From Shouchella shacheensis (lineage in GTDB: Bacteria; Bacillota; Bacilli; Bacillales; Bacillaceae_D), in contig NZ_LLYY01000007.1 of the NCBI RefSeq assembly GCF_001484965.1, positions 1-64,000 on the forward strand: a stretch of 64,000 bases of DNA, given 5' to 3'. The position numbers and the translations under genes were made by a program. Shown piece after piece: positions 27,510 through 36,568 of the stretch (the stretch's first letter is position 1; each line of letters starts with the position of its first letter). The notes under the pieces were generated by a model. The model saw only the letters and a list, made by a program, of their open reading frames with translations, had not been told where the DNA came from and did not search any database.

Positions 27510-28214
27510 ATGAGGAGACCAACGAGAATCATGCTCGATCCGGCGCATGGCGGGAGTGATGCGGGCCTTCAACGGAGGGGCGTTCAGGAAAAAGACGTCA
27601 CGGCACGGGTGGTTGCCCGCATCCAGGACGAGCTCAATAAGGCGTATGACGTCGAGGCCCGTGTGACGAGGGTGGGGGACGAACCGATGCGCGCGGAAGA
27701 ACGAGTGGAATGCGCGCAGGAATGGAACGCCGACTGTCTCGTTTCCGTTCATGTCACGAGCGATTCGGCACAGACGCATGGGTCGTTTATTCACCCGGGA
27801 AGCGGAAGAGTGAACCGCTTCCTGCAGCAGTACCTGAATCAAGGGATGACGGAAGCGTTAGACCAAGAGGTGGAAGCGGGCGAAACGGAGAGTGACATCC
27901 TCTCGCTCGCCCTCATGCCAGCGATTCTCACAATCAGCCCCGTTTCGGTCAAGGAAAACGAGAGCGTTTGTATTGAGCGAGTCGTGCAGGCCCATGTGCG
28001 TGGCCTTGTCCAAGCCTATAACCTGCAGCGAGCCACAAGGACGATTGATCCGCCGGGCCAACCGGTCGCGTGTCAACCGCTGGTGTACGATCTTGTGATT
28101 AACGGACGCTCGCTCGGTGCGTTTGCGGAAGAGGAAGGCTTGCTCCAACAGATCCAGGGGCACATCGGCTGGGCCACAACGATTCAATTGGAGAGGGTGA
28201 GAACGCATGGGTGA
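27510..28214 (+). CDS. N-acetylmuramoyl-L-alanine amidase (Amidase_3 type), phage-like
   Basis: 234 residues. N-terminal zinc amidase motifs are IMLDPAHGGSDAG (first His ligand), the following Glu region, and SVHVTSD (second His). It lacks a signal peptide and a cell-wall-binding domain, as in phage endolysins. The C-terminal 60 residues (VYDLVINGRSLGAFAEEEG) may be a separate small domain. GC content is clearly higher than in flanking DNA, supporting transfer. It overlaps the next gene by 8 bases. Confidence 0.75.
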   Translation: MRRPTRIMLDPAHGGSDAGLQRRGVQEKDVTARVVARIQDELNKAYDVEARVTRVGDEPMRAEERVECAQEWNADCLVSVHVTSDSAQTHGSFIHPGSGRVNRFLQQYLNQGMTEALDQEVEAGETESDILSLALMPAILTISPVSVKENESVCIERVVQAHVRGLVQAYNLQRATRTIDPPGQPVACQPLVYDLVINGRSLGAFAEEEGLLQQIQGHIGWATTIQLERVRTHG

Positions 28215-28500
28215 ATCGGCCTTAACCGCAACGATTAAGAAAATTGAGATCATCAACAAGTCACGAAAAGAACAATGGTACCAATCCGTGCAAATTGTCC
28301 TCGCGGATATTGAGTTGAACAACGAAAATTTGATCGCGCTGAGGAAGTTTAGGCCTAATGAGGTGGTACATGTGTCGATTGAGTCGGCACAGCAGAGTTT
28401 GTTTCCGAAGCGGCAGGGGAAAAGCGAGCTCATGGAAGGGATTGTCGGGGAAGACGAGGATGAGAGCGGGCAGACGGTCGAGCGGGTATTCCAATTTTAA
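28207..28500 (+). CDS. Hypothetical 97-residue phage-like protein
   Basis: Unknown. Soluble, with an N-terminal beta-rich half (IKKIEIINKSRKEQWYQSVQ) and an acidic tail. ATG start overlapping the amidase gene and 18 bases from the antirepressor gene, so it belongs to the same GC-rich transcription unit. Confidence 0.6.
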   Translation: MGESALTATIKKIEIINKSRKEQWYQSVQIVLADIELNNENLIALRKFRPNEVVHVSIESAQQSLFPKRQGKSELMEGIVGEDEDESGQTVERVFQF

Positions 28501-28518
28501 AAAAGGGGAGATGGAGGC

Positions 28519-29385
28519 ATGGAGCAGGTGGAGCGGATTTTCATGTATCACGCGCAGAAGGTACGAACCGTCGTCAAGGGCGGGGAGGTCTGGTTTGTCG
28601 CCAGGGATGTGTGCCATGTGCTCGGGCTGGCACGGACAAACAGTGTGCTTCGTAAAATTGGGCCGAACCAAAAGGGGAAGCATCGGATGCTGACCCTTGG
28701 AGGATCGCAGGAGCTCTCGATCATTAATGAAGCCGGATTGTACAAGCTCACCTTCCGCAGCAACAAGCCGGAAGCCGAGCGATTCACCGACTGGGTCACA
28801 GAAGAGGTGCTGCCGAGCATTCGCAAGCACGGCGCCTATGATGCGAGGGAGCGAGAGGAGCGGCCCTCGTATGCGATCGACGATGCGATCGAGCGGGCGA
28901 AGCGCTGGGTCTGGGAGCAGGAGCAGATCGTGGCCTCTAGAGAAAAGGCGAGCTATGCCGAGCGCATTCTGCTTGCGCCCACGACGCTGACCGTGACACA
29001 AATCGCCAAAGAGTACGGAATGTCGGCGCGGACGCTGAACCTGATTCTAGAGGCAGAAGACGTACAGTACCGAGTGCGCGGGCAGTGGATCTTGAAAGCA
29101 GCCTACCAGGGGGAGGGGTACACGCAGTCGCGCACATTTGAGATCCTGCGGGTGGACGGAGGGACGACCGTGGTTGTGCAGACCGATTGGACACAGAAGG
29201 GACGGTACTTTATTGACCGGTTGCTTGCGGAGCGGGGGTATGTGGTGGGGGGGAGGTGTAGTGGGGGAGGACGGATCTCGCGGGGGTCTCGCAGATCGGG
29301 GTCGTTTTACGTAGATTGGGGCTGTACTCACGCAGATTCAGGGCTTGCTCACGCAGATGGGGTTCTTGCGCTCCTTTGTTACTAA
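28519..29385 (+). CDS. Phage antirepressor: BRO-N plus KilAC domains
   Basis: 288 residues. The N-terminal BRO domain (about 5-105: VWFVARDVCHVLGLARTNSV, INEAGLYKLTFRS, WVTEEVLPSIRKHGAY) is followed by a KilAC/ANT-type DNA-binding domain (about 155-240: LTVTQIAKEYGMSARTLN, QWILKAAYQGEGYTQS, YFIDRLLAERGY). The last 45 residues derive from degenerate 21-bp repeats and are probably an abnormal extension after loss of the normal stop. Such proteins relieve phage repressors; no prophage structural genes are near. Confidence 0.8.
   Translation: MEQVERIFMYHAQKVRTVVKGGEVWFVARDVCHVLGLARTNSVLRKIGPNQKGKHRMLTLGGSQELSIINEAGLYKLTFRSNKPEAERFTDWVTEEVLPSIRKHGAYDAREREERPSYAIDDAIERAKRWVWEQEQIVASREKASYAERILLAPTTLTVTQIAKEYGMSARTLNLILEAEDVQYRVRGQWILKAAYQGEGYTQSRTFEILRVDGGTTVVVQTDWTQKGRYFIDRLLAERGYVVGGRCSGGGRISRGSRRSGSFYVDWGCTHADSGLAHADGVLALLCY
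29275..29375. repeat. Degenerate 21-bp tandem repeats at the antirepressor 3' end
   Basis: Units such as CGCAGATCGGGGTCGTTTTA, CGTAGATTGGGGCTGTACTC and CGCAGATTCAGGGCTTGCTC repeat every 21 bases for at least four copies, encoding HADSGLAHADG. The unit differs from the 21-bp unit in the MITE-like elements but has the same period. From 29386 to 29740 there is no gene I can support. Confidence 0.55.
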
Positions 29386-29740
29386 TAACGACGTACAATC
29401 AATGAAAAAGAACAGGCGATTCGAGCATTGCGTCAGTTTCTCATAGGAAGGGTCAACTTCTAGGTTGAAAACGATGTGTAGACAGCGCTGAAGAGTGAAT
29501 ATTTTTCGAGATCATCCACCCCAAAATTCGCCAAGTGCGGGATAATTGAGCGATATAAAAACCTATAATATTGGCATTTTGGGGGATTTTTTGATGATGA
29601 CAAGACGGAATGGGCTTGTCTTTTTTGCCAAAAAAGACAAAAACTTTACTGGTAAATTTTACATGTGGATAACCTGACATAACCTTTCGTACATTTTTTC
29701 TTAACGTGTACTCCTCAGAGCTGTTGAGTGGAAAGAGTAT

Positions 29741-29769
29741 TTGCAACCAAAGAACATTTTATGTATAAT
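29741..29769 (+). promoter_or_regulatory. Sigma-A promoter of antitoxin RNA 1
   Basis: TTGCAA and TATAAT with a 17-base spacer. The same arrangement (TTGTAA-17-TATAAT) starts antitoxin RNA 2 at 30403-30431, and TTGACA-16-TATAAC the relic RNA 3 at 52867-52894. Confidence 0.75.
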
Positions 29770-29775
29770 GAGGAA

Positions 29776-29914
29776 AAGACGTAAGAATAATAAAAAGACC
29801 AATCAGCTGTAACTGATTGGCGGAGATCTGACTCTTTGGGTTAGATGCTTTAAAATTTGTTTTCACAAATAACCCCTCTTTACGAGTTCTGGCGCTCTAG
29901 AGGGGTTATTTGCG
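29776..29914 (+). ncRNA. Type I antitoxin RNA 1 (antisense to the holin-like toxin mRNA)
   Basis: Predicted RNA of about 140 bases from the promoter at 29741 to a 13-bp terminator stem at 29867-29911 (AAATAACCCCTCT and complement). It begins AAAAAGACC followed by a hairpin, a feature shared with loci 2 and 3. It converges on the toxin gene on the opposite strand and would base-pair with the toxin mRNA 3' part, as in TxpA/RatA and BsrG/SR4. Ends are inferred. Confidence 0.65.
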
Positions 29915-30037
29915 TTTATCGTCCCACCATTTAAAAACAATCGGCAAGACAATCAAAGCAACAAAAGCAATGGCTATATGCGCTAGTTTGTCTGCTACTT
30001 CTAGAAGTAGCTCGATTGTTCGGTAGTCGGACATCAT
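29906..30037 (-). CDS. Holin-like type I toxin 1 (43 residues)
   Basis: Small membrane peptide: N-terminal MSDYRTIELLLEVADKL, one hydrophobic span (about 20-36) and a charged tail WWDDKRK. This is the BsrG/TxpA-type toxin pattern. ATG 30037 lies 12 bases after GGAGG; ATG 30034 follows directly. In the mRNA leader CACCTC can pair with GAGGTG of the ribosome site, hiding it, which is typical of type I toxins. An extended -10 (TGATATAAT) lies about 85 bases upstream. Killing activity is inferred. Confidence 0.75.
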   Translation of the reverse strand: MMSDYRTIELLLEVADKLAHIAIAFVALIVLPIVFKWWDDKRK

Positions 30038-30437
30038 AAACGGATGGCACCTCCTTTCTTCAGAGGTGTCACCGAACCCATAGAGCGTTAGTGATCTCAC
30101 TTGGCTATCTTGTAATCTATTATATCAAACGAATCGCCTGATTACGATTGATAGAGAATGACTACAAGCAAAATCGTTAGCATGGCTGGCAAACCAGAGG
30201 GACAATTCGTTTGGCATCAACACTCCCACATTCATCTATGTACGGATGAGCCCGGATCATGGAATGTAACATTGGTACCATCTCAAGGGGGCAGAATAAT
30301 GGAGTAGTCTACATTGTGCGAAAGGAGTGCAATCGTGTGGGTTTTCAGATGTAGAGCGATTGTATGTAGGAGAGGAGCCAAACGTATGTGTAGATCTGTC
30401 GCTTGTAAAGAGAGGCAAAGAAGGGTATAATGAAAGC

Positions 30438-30576
30438 AAGGAAAGCGAACGATAAAAAGACCTATTGGTGCTGATACATCAATAGGCGGGCGCATGGCCT
30501 TACAACACTAAGGTTGGCGCATGTGTTGATCACAATAAGCCCCTACTAGAGTTGGTTGCTCAAGGGGCTTATTTCT
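30438..30576 (+). ncRNA. Type I antitoxin RNA 2
   Basis: Promoter TTGTAA (30403-30408), 17 bases, TATAAT (30426-30431). The predicted RNA starts near 30438, contains AAAAAGACC plus a hairpin (CCTATTG/CAATAGG) and ends at the stem AATAAGCCCCT/AGGGGCTTATT at 30534-30573. It mirrors antitoxin RNA 1 and converges with the toxin gene at 30569-30691. Bases 30101-30400 hold no other feature. Confidence 0.65.
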
Positions 30577-30691
30577 GTTTGTCTATCAGCCACAGCACTA
30601 GAGGGACCCCTACGGCTGCGGCCGCAATAAAGAGCATTGCGACGTTTGTTGCTGTAGAGATCACTAAATCCAGTGCTTCATAAGCTGACAT
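30569..30691 (-). CDS. Holin-like type I toxin 2 (40 residues)
   Basis: Too short for standard gene calls: MSAYEALDLVISTATNVAML, a hydrophobic span to about residue 35 and the tail LIDKQK. The GGAGG site lies 11 bases before ATG 30691 and can be covered by ACACCT upstream in the leader. The extended -10 (TGATAGAAT) lies about 90 bases upstream on the minus strand. Same architecture as toxin 1. Confidence 0.75.
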   Translation of the reverse strand: MSAYEALDLVISTATNVAMLFIAAAAVGVPLVLWLIDKQK

Positions 30692-30938
30692 CCGGGCCAA
30701 CACCTCCTTTCTCAGAAGGTGTCGCCAAGCCCCAGAGCTATGATGGACCGTGCGTCACTTGGTTATCTTCTCTTTATTCTATCATGGAAAAAGCATAACT
30801 GCGCAGTTTAAGGTGTGAAAAAGGAATTCGCTTTTTTAGGAGCGAGTTCCTTTTTTTGTCTGAAGAGAGGGATCGTTAGGGTCGGCTGTAGCTTTCGGCA
30901 TTTGCAGCAGGACGCCTGGGCGTTTCTATGTTACCGAT

Positions 30939-31193
30939 TCAACTTTCGGACACGAAAAGCGCACCTCATCCACTGGTATAAGGGAATTAGGTGCAGCTAT
31001 TCTCGACAGGAGCGAGCCTCATACCGACAAGAGGAGCGTTCAAACCGACAGGAGCGAGCTTCATACCGACAAGAGGAGCGTTCATACCGACAGGATCGAG
31101 CCTCATACCGACAGGAGACGCACCAATCCCCAGGGTTCTCTCCTACCAACAAGCAATAGGGATTCCGCTATATTTTTCAACTCCGAAAGTTGA
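30939..31193. repeat. MITE-like element with 21-bp tandem repeats, copy 2
   Basis: Inverted ends TCAACTTTCGGA and TCCGAAAGTTGA match exactly over 12 bases. After the left end it shares the block CACTGGTATAAGGGAATT with copy 1 and then has about six 21-bp units (CATACCGACAGGAGCGAGCC). Before the right end it shares GGGTTCTCTCCTAC. It differs from copy 1 mainly in repeat number. Confidence 0.75.
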
Positions 31194-31387
31194 GTAACCG
31201 AACAGTAGAGGCTTTTGTTCCGTGATCGGCCAATTGCTCGATGAAATAGGGCTCCTTGAGCGAATTGATCATCTTTCATCCGTCAAAGAAGAAAACCACC
31301 TTTTTGGATAAAAGGAATCGGCGTGAATATTTACATTGAAAATAGAACAAACGTTTGGTATAATAAAAGAAAAAACGGAGGCTGGCT

Positions 31388-32261
31388 ATGGAGAATGGCA
31401 ATCGTAAAGAAATGCGAATCGACCATGACCATTTGTTTAAAGAATTGCTTCAAGATTTTTTCGAAGAATTTATTCTGTTGTTTTTTCCGAATGTTCATGA
31501 GGAAATTGACTTCGCCCATTTGAAATTTTTGGACAAGGAATTGTTCAACGACACGCTAAGACGGCGAAGCAAGGAAGTGGACATGGCTGTTGAAAACCAA
31601 GCTCAAAGGTGAAGACAGTTTGATTCTCGTCCATGTGGAGCAACAAGCTCAATACGAAAACGATTTTAATGAGCGGATGTTTCTATATTTCAGCCGTTTG
31701 CTGGAGGAGAATCCTGGCAAGCGAATTATACCCATCGCTTTGTTCAGCTATGACGATAAACATAAGGAAGAACCGACTACTTATGAGATGAGTTTTCCGT
31801 TTTTTCATGTGGTTAAGTTTAACTATCTGACTGTGGAATTAAAAAAGCTCAATTGGCGCGATTTTATACGACAGAGCAACCCGGTCGCAGGTGCGTTAAT
31901 GAGCAAAATGAGGTATACTGAAAATGAAAAGATTGAGGTTAAAAAAGAATTTTTGCGAATGCTGGTGCGACTGGAAATCGATCCAGCAAGGAATCATGAA
32001 TTGACGGCATTCTTTGAAACGTACTTAAAACTCACGGACGAGGAAGAGGATCGATTGCAGGAAGAAGTAAGAGATTTAAACCCCGAGGAGGAGGCGAAAG
32101 TTATGGAGTTAATGACATCTTACGAGCGAAAAGGAGCTAAAAAAGTAGCCATTAATTTGCTGTCCGATGGCATGGGTGTACGGAAAGTGGTGGAATTAAC
32201 GGGTTTGACGGAAAAAGAAGTGGAGGAGTTAAACCGTCAAAAAAGCAGGAACAACGGATGA
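31388..32261 (+). pseudogene. Rpn-family nuclease (PD-(D/E)XK transposase-like), one-base frameshift
   Basis: Homolog of the intact proteins at 51329-52204 and 56200-57087. The first frame carries DHDHLFKELLQDFFEEF and FFPNVHEEIDF. The second carries KLKGEDSLILVHVEQQAQ, MSFPFFHVVKF and VKKEFLRMLVRLEIDPA. The break is in an A4 run at 31593-31596; removing one A restores MAVETKLKG, the catalytic D-x-x-x-E-x-K region (compare LDIVIETKLKG). Everything else is intact, so this may be a sequencing error. Rpn proteins are DNA endonucleases linked to phage defence and recombination. Confidence 0.85.
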
Positions 32262-32455
32262 AGGCTATAGATCGAAGGCTCCTTTGCTGTAACATGTGAA
32301 GGGGTTTTTTCATTCTGCATGGTCGTTGGAGGTAATATGAATGCGGATACACCTCTCGCATCAACAGAAGATGTTCGTTGATCGGTATTTAGACGATCCA
32401 GGTGGGGGGATGATTTCACTCCAAGCGTTCATCTATGTCCAATTCATGAACATAT

Positions 32456-32473
32456 TTGTGAAGTGTTTCACAA
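32456..32473. promoter_or_regulatory. Rex box 1, overlapping a -35 element
   Basis: TTGTGAAGTGTTTCACAA is a perfect Rex site (TTGTGAAnnnnTTCACAA). Its right arm supplies TTCACA (32467-32472), the -35 of a promoter whose -10 TATAAT is at 32490-32495 with a 17-base spacer. Rex, which senses NADH/NAD+, should block this promoter under oxidised conditions. Confidence 0.85.
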
Positions 32474-32510
32474 ATGAAGCGAGATCGGCTATAATGAACG
32501 TATAAAGAAA

Positions 32511-32528
32511 TTGTGAAGTGATTCACAA
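32511..32528. promoter_or_regulatory. Rex box 2
   Basis: TTGTGAAGTGATTCACAA, 55 bases after box 1 centre to centre and just past the predicted transcription start. Paired sites around the promoter suggest looping or strong repression. Confidence 0.85.
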
Positions 32529-32560
32529 ACAGAGTAAAGGGATGTAAGGGGGAAAGGACT

Positions 32561-32713
32561 ATGGAGGTGTATGCGCGCATTCTCCGACGGTTTATAAATG
32601 AGAGGAGGCTATTTTTACACGCGATAGACGAGCGTGTCAGTAGTGCATTTGACGTTGGAGTGTATCACGATGTCGTGGAGGCATCTGTGGATCAATGGCG
32701 TCGCATCCTATAA
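32561..32713 (+). CDS. Small 50-residue protein under Rex control
   Basis: MEVYARILRRFINERRLFLH, then AIDERVSSAFDVGVYHDVVE and ten more residues. ATG follows AAGGGGGAAAGG. It is the first ORF after the Rex-controlled promoter and 187 bases before ldh, so it should be co-transcribed with ldh in reducing conditions. No known family; amphipathic helices, no signal peptide. Confidence 0.5.
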   Translation: MEVYARILRRFINERRLFLHAIDERVSSAFDVGVYHDVVEASVDQWRRIL

Positions 32714-32861
32714 AAGTGTTCGCCTTGATGTTCGTGCCGCTCTAAAGGCGGAATGGCCCGTTACCGTTGTACACAACAAGAGAGGTTCTTCCTTTGGGTT
32801 GGTGTTTTAATGGAGAAGACGTGCAAGAAGTGTACGAACGTGTATTTATTTTTGATTATAC

Positions 32862-32879
32862 TTGTGAAATGTTTCACAA
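32862..32879. promoter_or_regulatory. Rex box 3, directly before ldh
   Basis: TTGTGAAATGTTTCACAA lies 22 bases before the ldh ATG, immediately downstream of a possible -10 (TATACT, 32857-32862). It may control a second, gene-proximal promoter or act as a roadblock. Confidence 0.85.
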
Positions 32880-32900
32880 ACATACTGGAGGATGAGCTGA

Positions 32901-33866
<966 letters not shown>

Positions 33867-34536
33867 ATGATAACGTAGGATACGACCCACTCGGAAATGA
33901 GCTTCTATACTGGATGATTATGCCTAATGCAAAAATATTTCAGCATCAGAATCTGCTTTCGCTGGTGTACGTGTGGCGTTTTTGGTTGTTATTATAACCG
34001 TCTTGTTTGATTTGGTTCACAATAGTAGTAAATATTCCCATTTATCCCCACTTGAATAAGGGCTATTGGATGCAATACCTACAATGCCCGACCCTTTGGG
34101 GTTGACAATTTTGTGTTCTCCTGTGTTTGAGGGTTTCCGCCATTGCATAGGCTTTTTTAGTTTGGACTTTTTTCATCCCACATTAGGCGTCTGGTTAACT
34201 TGAGTTCTATAGTGACTAGGCAACTAAGGCCATAGTATGGGTTTTGCTATTTTTAGCCAGAGGTGGCGTGTAACAGGTTTTTTGGATGAAATGTCAAAGA
34301 TCTTTAGAAGAACTCCAACCCCCCCAGTGTGCGAAGGGATTGACCTGTTTTACGCGTCAATTCTGTGGGATGATTAAAGATCTTTTTTCGAAGGATAATA
34401 GTCAGACCTTTTATTTTGGGAATTAATGAAACTGTGTAGCACGATCAAAAACAAAGCATGGGGAAAGATCTGATTCACAAGCCGTGTATTATGAAGTTCC
34501 ATTGTATACTACAAGAAACACAAAGGAGCCCTTAAA
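33867..34536. other. Gene-poor stretch after ldh, possible lactate permease relic
   Basis: Right after ldh a short frame reads NVGYDPLGNELLYWMIM, which resembles the N-terminus of L-lactate permease LctP, then stops. The rest has no gene. AGGTGGCGTGTAAC at 34261-34274 recurs at 39725-39738 in a similar context and may mark ends of a lost mobile element. Confidence 0.3.
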
Positions 34537-34698
34537 TTGAAACCAAGCATTAGCCATCAGCAATCCAGTCCTTTGCTTCATCTTTCAGGCGAGCTCATGA
34601 TTGAAAAAGGTATACCCTTTCATAAGCCCCTGAACAATCATTCAGACGCTACAGGAATTTTACTTTTTGTAGGGAGGAGAAGGGAGTTGCATCATTAA
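34537..34698 (+). CDS. Possible 53-residue small protein
   Basis: TTG start preceded by AAAGGAG at 7-8 bases. The product is MKPSISHQQSSPLLHLSGEL and 33 more residues, hydrophilic with a basic end (VGRRRELHH). No family recognised. It could be a real small gene or the head of a truncated one. About 190 bases separate it from the transporter gene. Confidence 0.3.
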   Translation: MKPSISHQQSSPLLHLSGELMIEKGIPFHKPLNNHSDATGILLFVGRRRELHH

Positions 34699-34892
34699 TG
34701 ACGTGCCTATGAGAATTCACCTCTATCGTTGTCTACAACTCGAGTTCGACATTGATGGGCACATTTGGAGGCCATTTAAATAAACTTTCGTGAATAAAAT
34801 TATAAAAATTCATTGACTCTTAAGAATTAACGTTATAAGATACATATAAATTGGTTGATCCAATAATCCAATTAGAGAAAGGGTGAAAGAGT

Positions 34893-36251
34893 TTGGGGGT
34901 AGCTGTATGGGCTTTGATCGTCTATATTGCGCTAATTATATTCTGGGTCGTTGCATTAAAGAGAAACATTGGCGAAGCGATGATTGTCAGCTTTTTTGTA
35001 AGCGCTATATTTGGAGGGTTGACTGATCTTCCGAACCTGCTTTGGAACGGATTCATTTTTGGTGCTACACATGAAGTGTTATTCGCTGCGATGTCTTTCG
35101 TGTTCATGGCGTTTCTTATCGAACAAACCGGGATTATTCAAAGACTTATCTCGATTCTCAATTCGTTGCTGGGGAGGCTCCCTGGGGGCGCTGGTTACGT
35201 AGATACCATTGCTTCAGCTTTATTTGGAAGTGTCTCCGGTTCTGGGTCCGGAAATACGGCCTCAGTAGGAGCCATTACAATTCCTTGGATGATCCGAACG
35301 AACTGGCCTAAGCATATGTCAGCAACAGTCGCTGCCGGGAATGCTGGGTTAGGGATTTCATTTCCACCAAGTGGATCGGTGTTCATTTTACTAGGTATGG
35401 CTACTGTTGCTGCTTCAGTATCTGAAGGACAGTTATTCATTGCCTTATACGTTGCGGGAATATATACCTTAGGGTATCGTTTGCTCCTCACATGGTGGTT
35501 CGTTAAAAAGCATAAGATCGATGCGGTAGATCCGACAGGAATTCTTCCAATTAGACAGTCTTTAACTCAAGGTTGGAAATCTATGCTTATTTTCTTAGGA
35601 ATTATTATTCCTGTGGCTGTAACCATTGGACCTTTGTCAGATTTTTTTGCTGGTAACCAACGCATCGGGGAGGACGCGGTAGATGCTATCTCCATCTTAA
35701 CTTGGGTTCCGATCTTGATCATCATGATTTGTTTGGCCGTTGGGCGAAAGGCTTTACCTTCCTCTATTAAAGGTTGGTCGAGTTACTTGCAGAAAGCGGT
35801 GAAAGGTTTCTCAACGATTGGTGTTATCCTACTATTTGCCTTTGCCGCAAGTGATGTTCTCAATGAACTCGGATTGTCCGACCATTTAGGAAGTTTAATG
35901 GCTTCCGCAGACCTGCCGCTTTGGGGAATCATTGCTCTCGTCGGTGTTCTCATTGTATTGGTTGCTACGCCTTTAACGGCAACTGCCACGGTAACTGCGG
36001 TTGGTTTGGTTGCTTTTACAGCCCTAACATCAGCAGGTGTTGATCCTGTCGTAGCCACTGTTGCGATTCTCGTATTTGCTTCTACGGAAGGAGCGTCGCC
36101 GCCAGGTGCAGCACCAATTATGATCGCTTCGAGTATCGCGGATGAAAACCCGACAAAAACCTTTATTCCATTAATTGTTTATTATGTTATTCCAATTACG
36201 ATTATTGGTTTGCTCATTGGTGTAGGTTGGCTGCCGGTCCCAACTGGTTGA
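34893..36251 (+). CDS. TRAP transporter large permease (DctM-like)
   Basis: 452-residue polytopic membrane protein. Matches the DctM family in GGAGYVDTIASALFGSVSGS, followed by NTASVGAITIPWM, and the second-half counterpart STEGASPPGAAPIMIASSI. It moves small carboxylates with Na+ or H+. TTG start after AAAGGGTG. A tiny membrane gene follows, but no TRAP binding protein is encoded nearby, which is unusual. It heads a unit with a FadR regulator, a CitE-like lyase and a CoA transferase. Confidence 0.8.
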   Translation: MGVAVWALIVYIALIIFWVVALKRNIGEAMIVSFFVSAIFGGLTDLPNLLWNGFIFGATHEVLFAAMSFVFMAFLIEQTGIIQRLISILNSLLGRLPGGAGYVDTIASALFGSVSGSGSGNTASVGAITIPWMIRTNWPKHMSATVAAGNAGLGISFPPSGSVFILLGMATVAASVSEGQLFIALYVAGIYTLGYRLLLTWWFVKKHKIDAVDPTGILPIRQSLTQGWKSMLIFLGIIIPVAVTIGPLSDFFAGNQRIGEDAVDAISILTWVPILIIMICLAVGRKALPSSIKGWSSYLQKAVKGFSTIGVILLFAFAASDVLNELGLSDHLGSLMASADLPLWGIIALVGVLIVLVATPLTATATVTAVGLVAFTALTSAGVDPVVATVAILVFASTEGASPPGAAPIMIASSIADENPTKTFIPLIVYYVIPITIIGLLIGVGWLPVPTG

Positions 36252-36269
36252 TAGAAGGGGGAATATTGG

Positions 36270-36494
36270 ATGTATCGAATCATGTCTTTACTATTTAAAA
36301 TCTTTTTATGTGGTTTTTTGTTGCTCGGCATGGTCATTGTGACGGTTCAGATGGTTGGTTTGATTATTCAAAGTGGTGATCTAGTGATTGCAATAAACGA
36401 AGTGCTAACAAAAACCGCCTATATTCTGAGTGCAATCGCAGCCGTGTTAGGATTTCTCTTGCACTATATGAAAAATTCTGCTGAAATTTCTTGA
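36270..36494 (+). CDS. Small two-span membrane protein, probable mini-DctQ partner
   Basis: 74 residues, hydrophobic at about 8-32 and 45-66. Its place 18 bases after the DctM-like permease suggests the small TRAP subunit, though DctQ normally has four spans and about 160 residues. It is either a reduced subunit or an accessory peptide. Confidence 0.55.
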   Translation: MYRIMSLLFKIFLCGFLLLGMVIVTVQMVGLIIQSGDLVIAINEVLTKTAYILSAIAAVLGFLLHYMKNSAEIS

Positions 36495-36568
36495 ACCCTC
36501 ATCACCCAGTCGTTATAGTACGTTAAGATTAGGTTAAATATAACGGCTTAGTTGAAGGAGAGGTTCAT

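Noticed and set aside
27858-29001. Large minus-strand frames of 190-246 codons
   Set aside because: They lie antisense to the GC-rich amidase, 97-residue and antirepressor genes, whose domains are recognisable; high GC keeps the opposite strand open.
33869-33960. L-lactate permease gene after ldh
   Set aside because: Only a short LctP-like start (YDPLGNELLYWM) is present before a stop; no permease body follows, so it is mentioned only as a possible relic.
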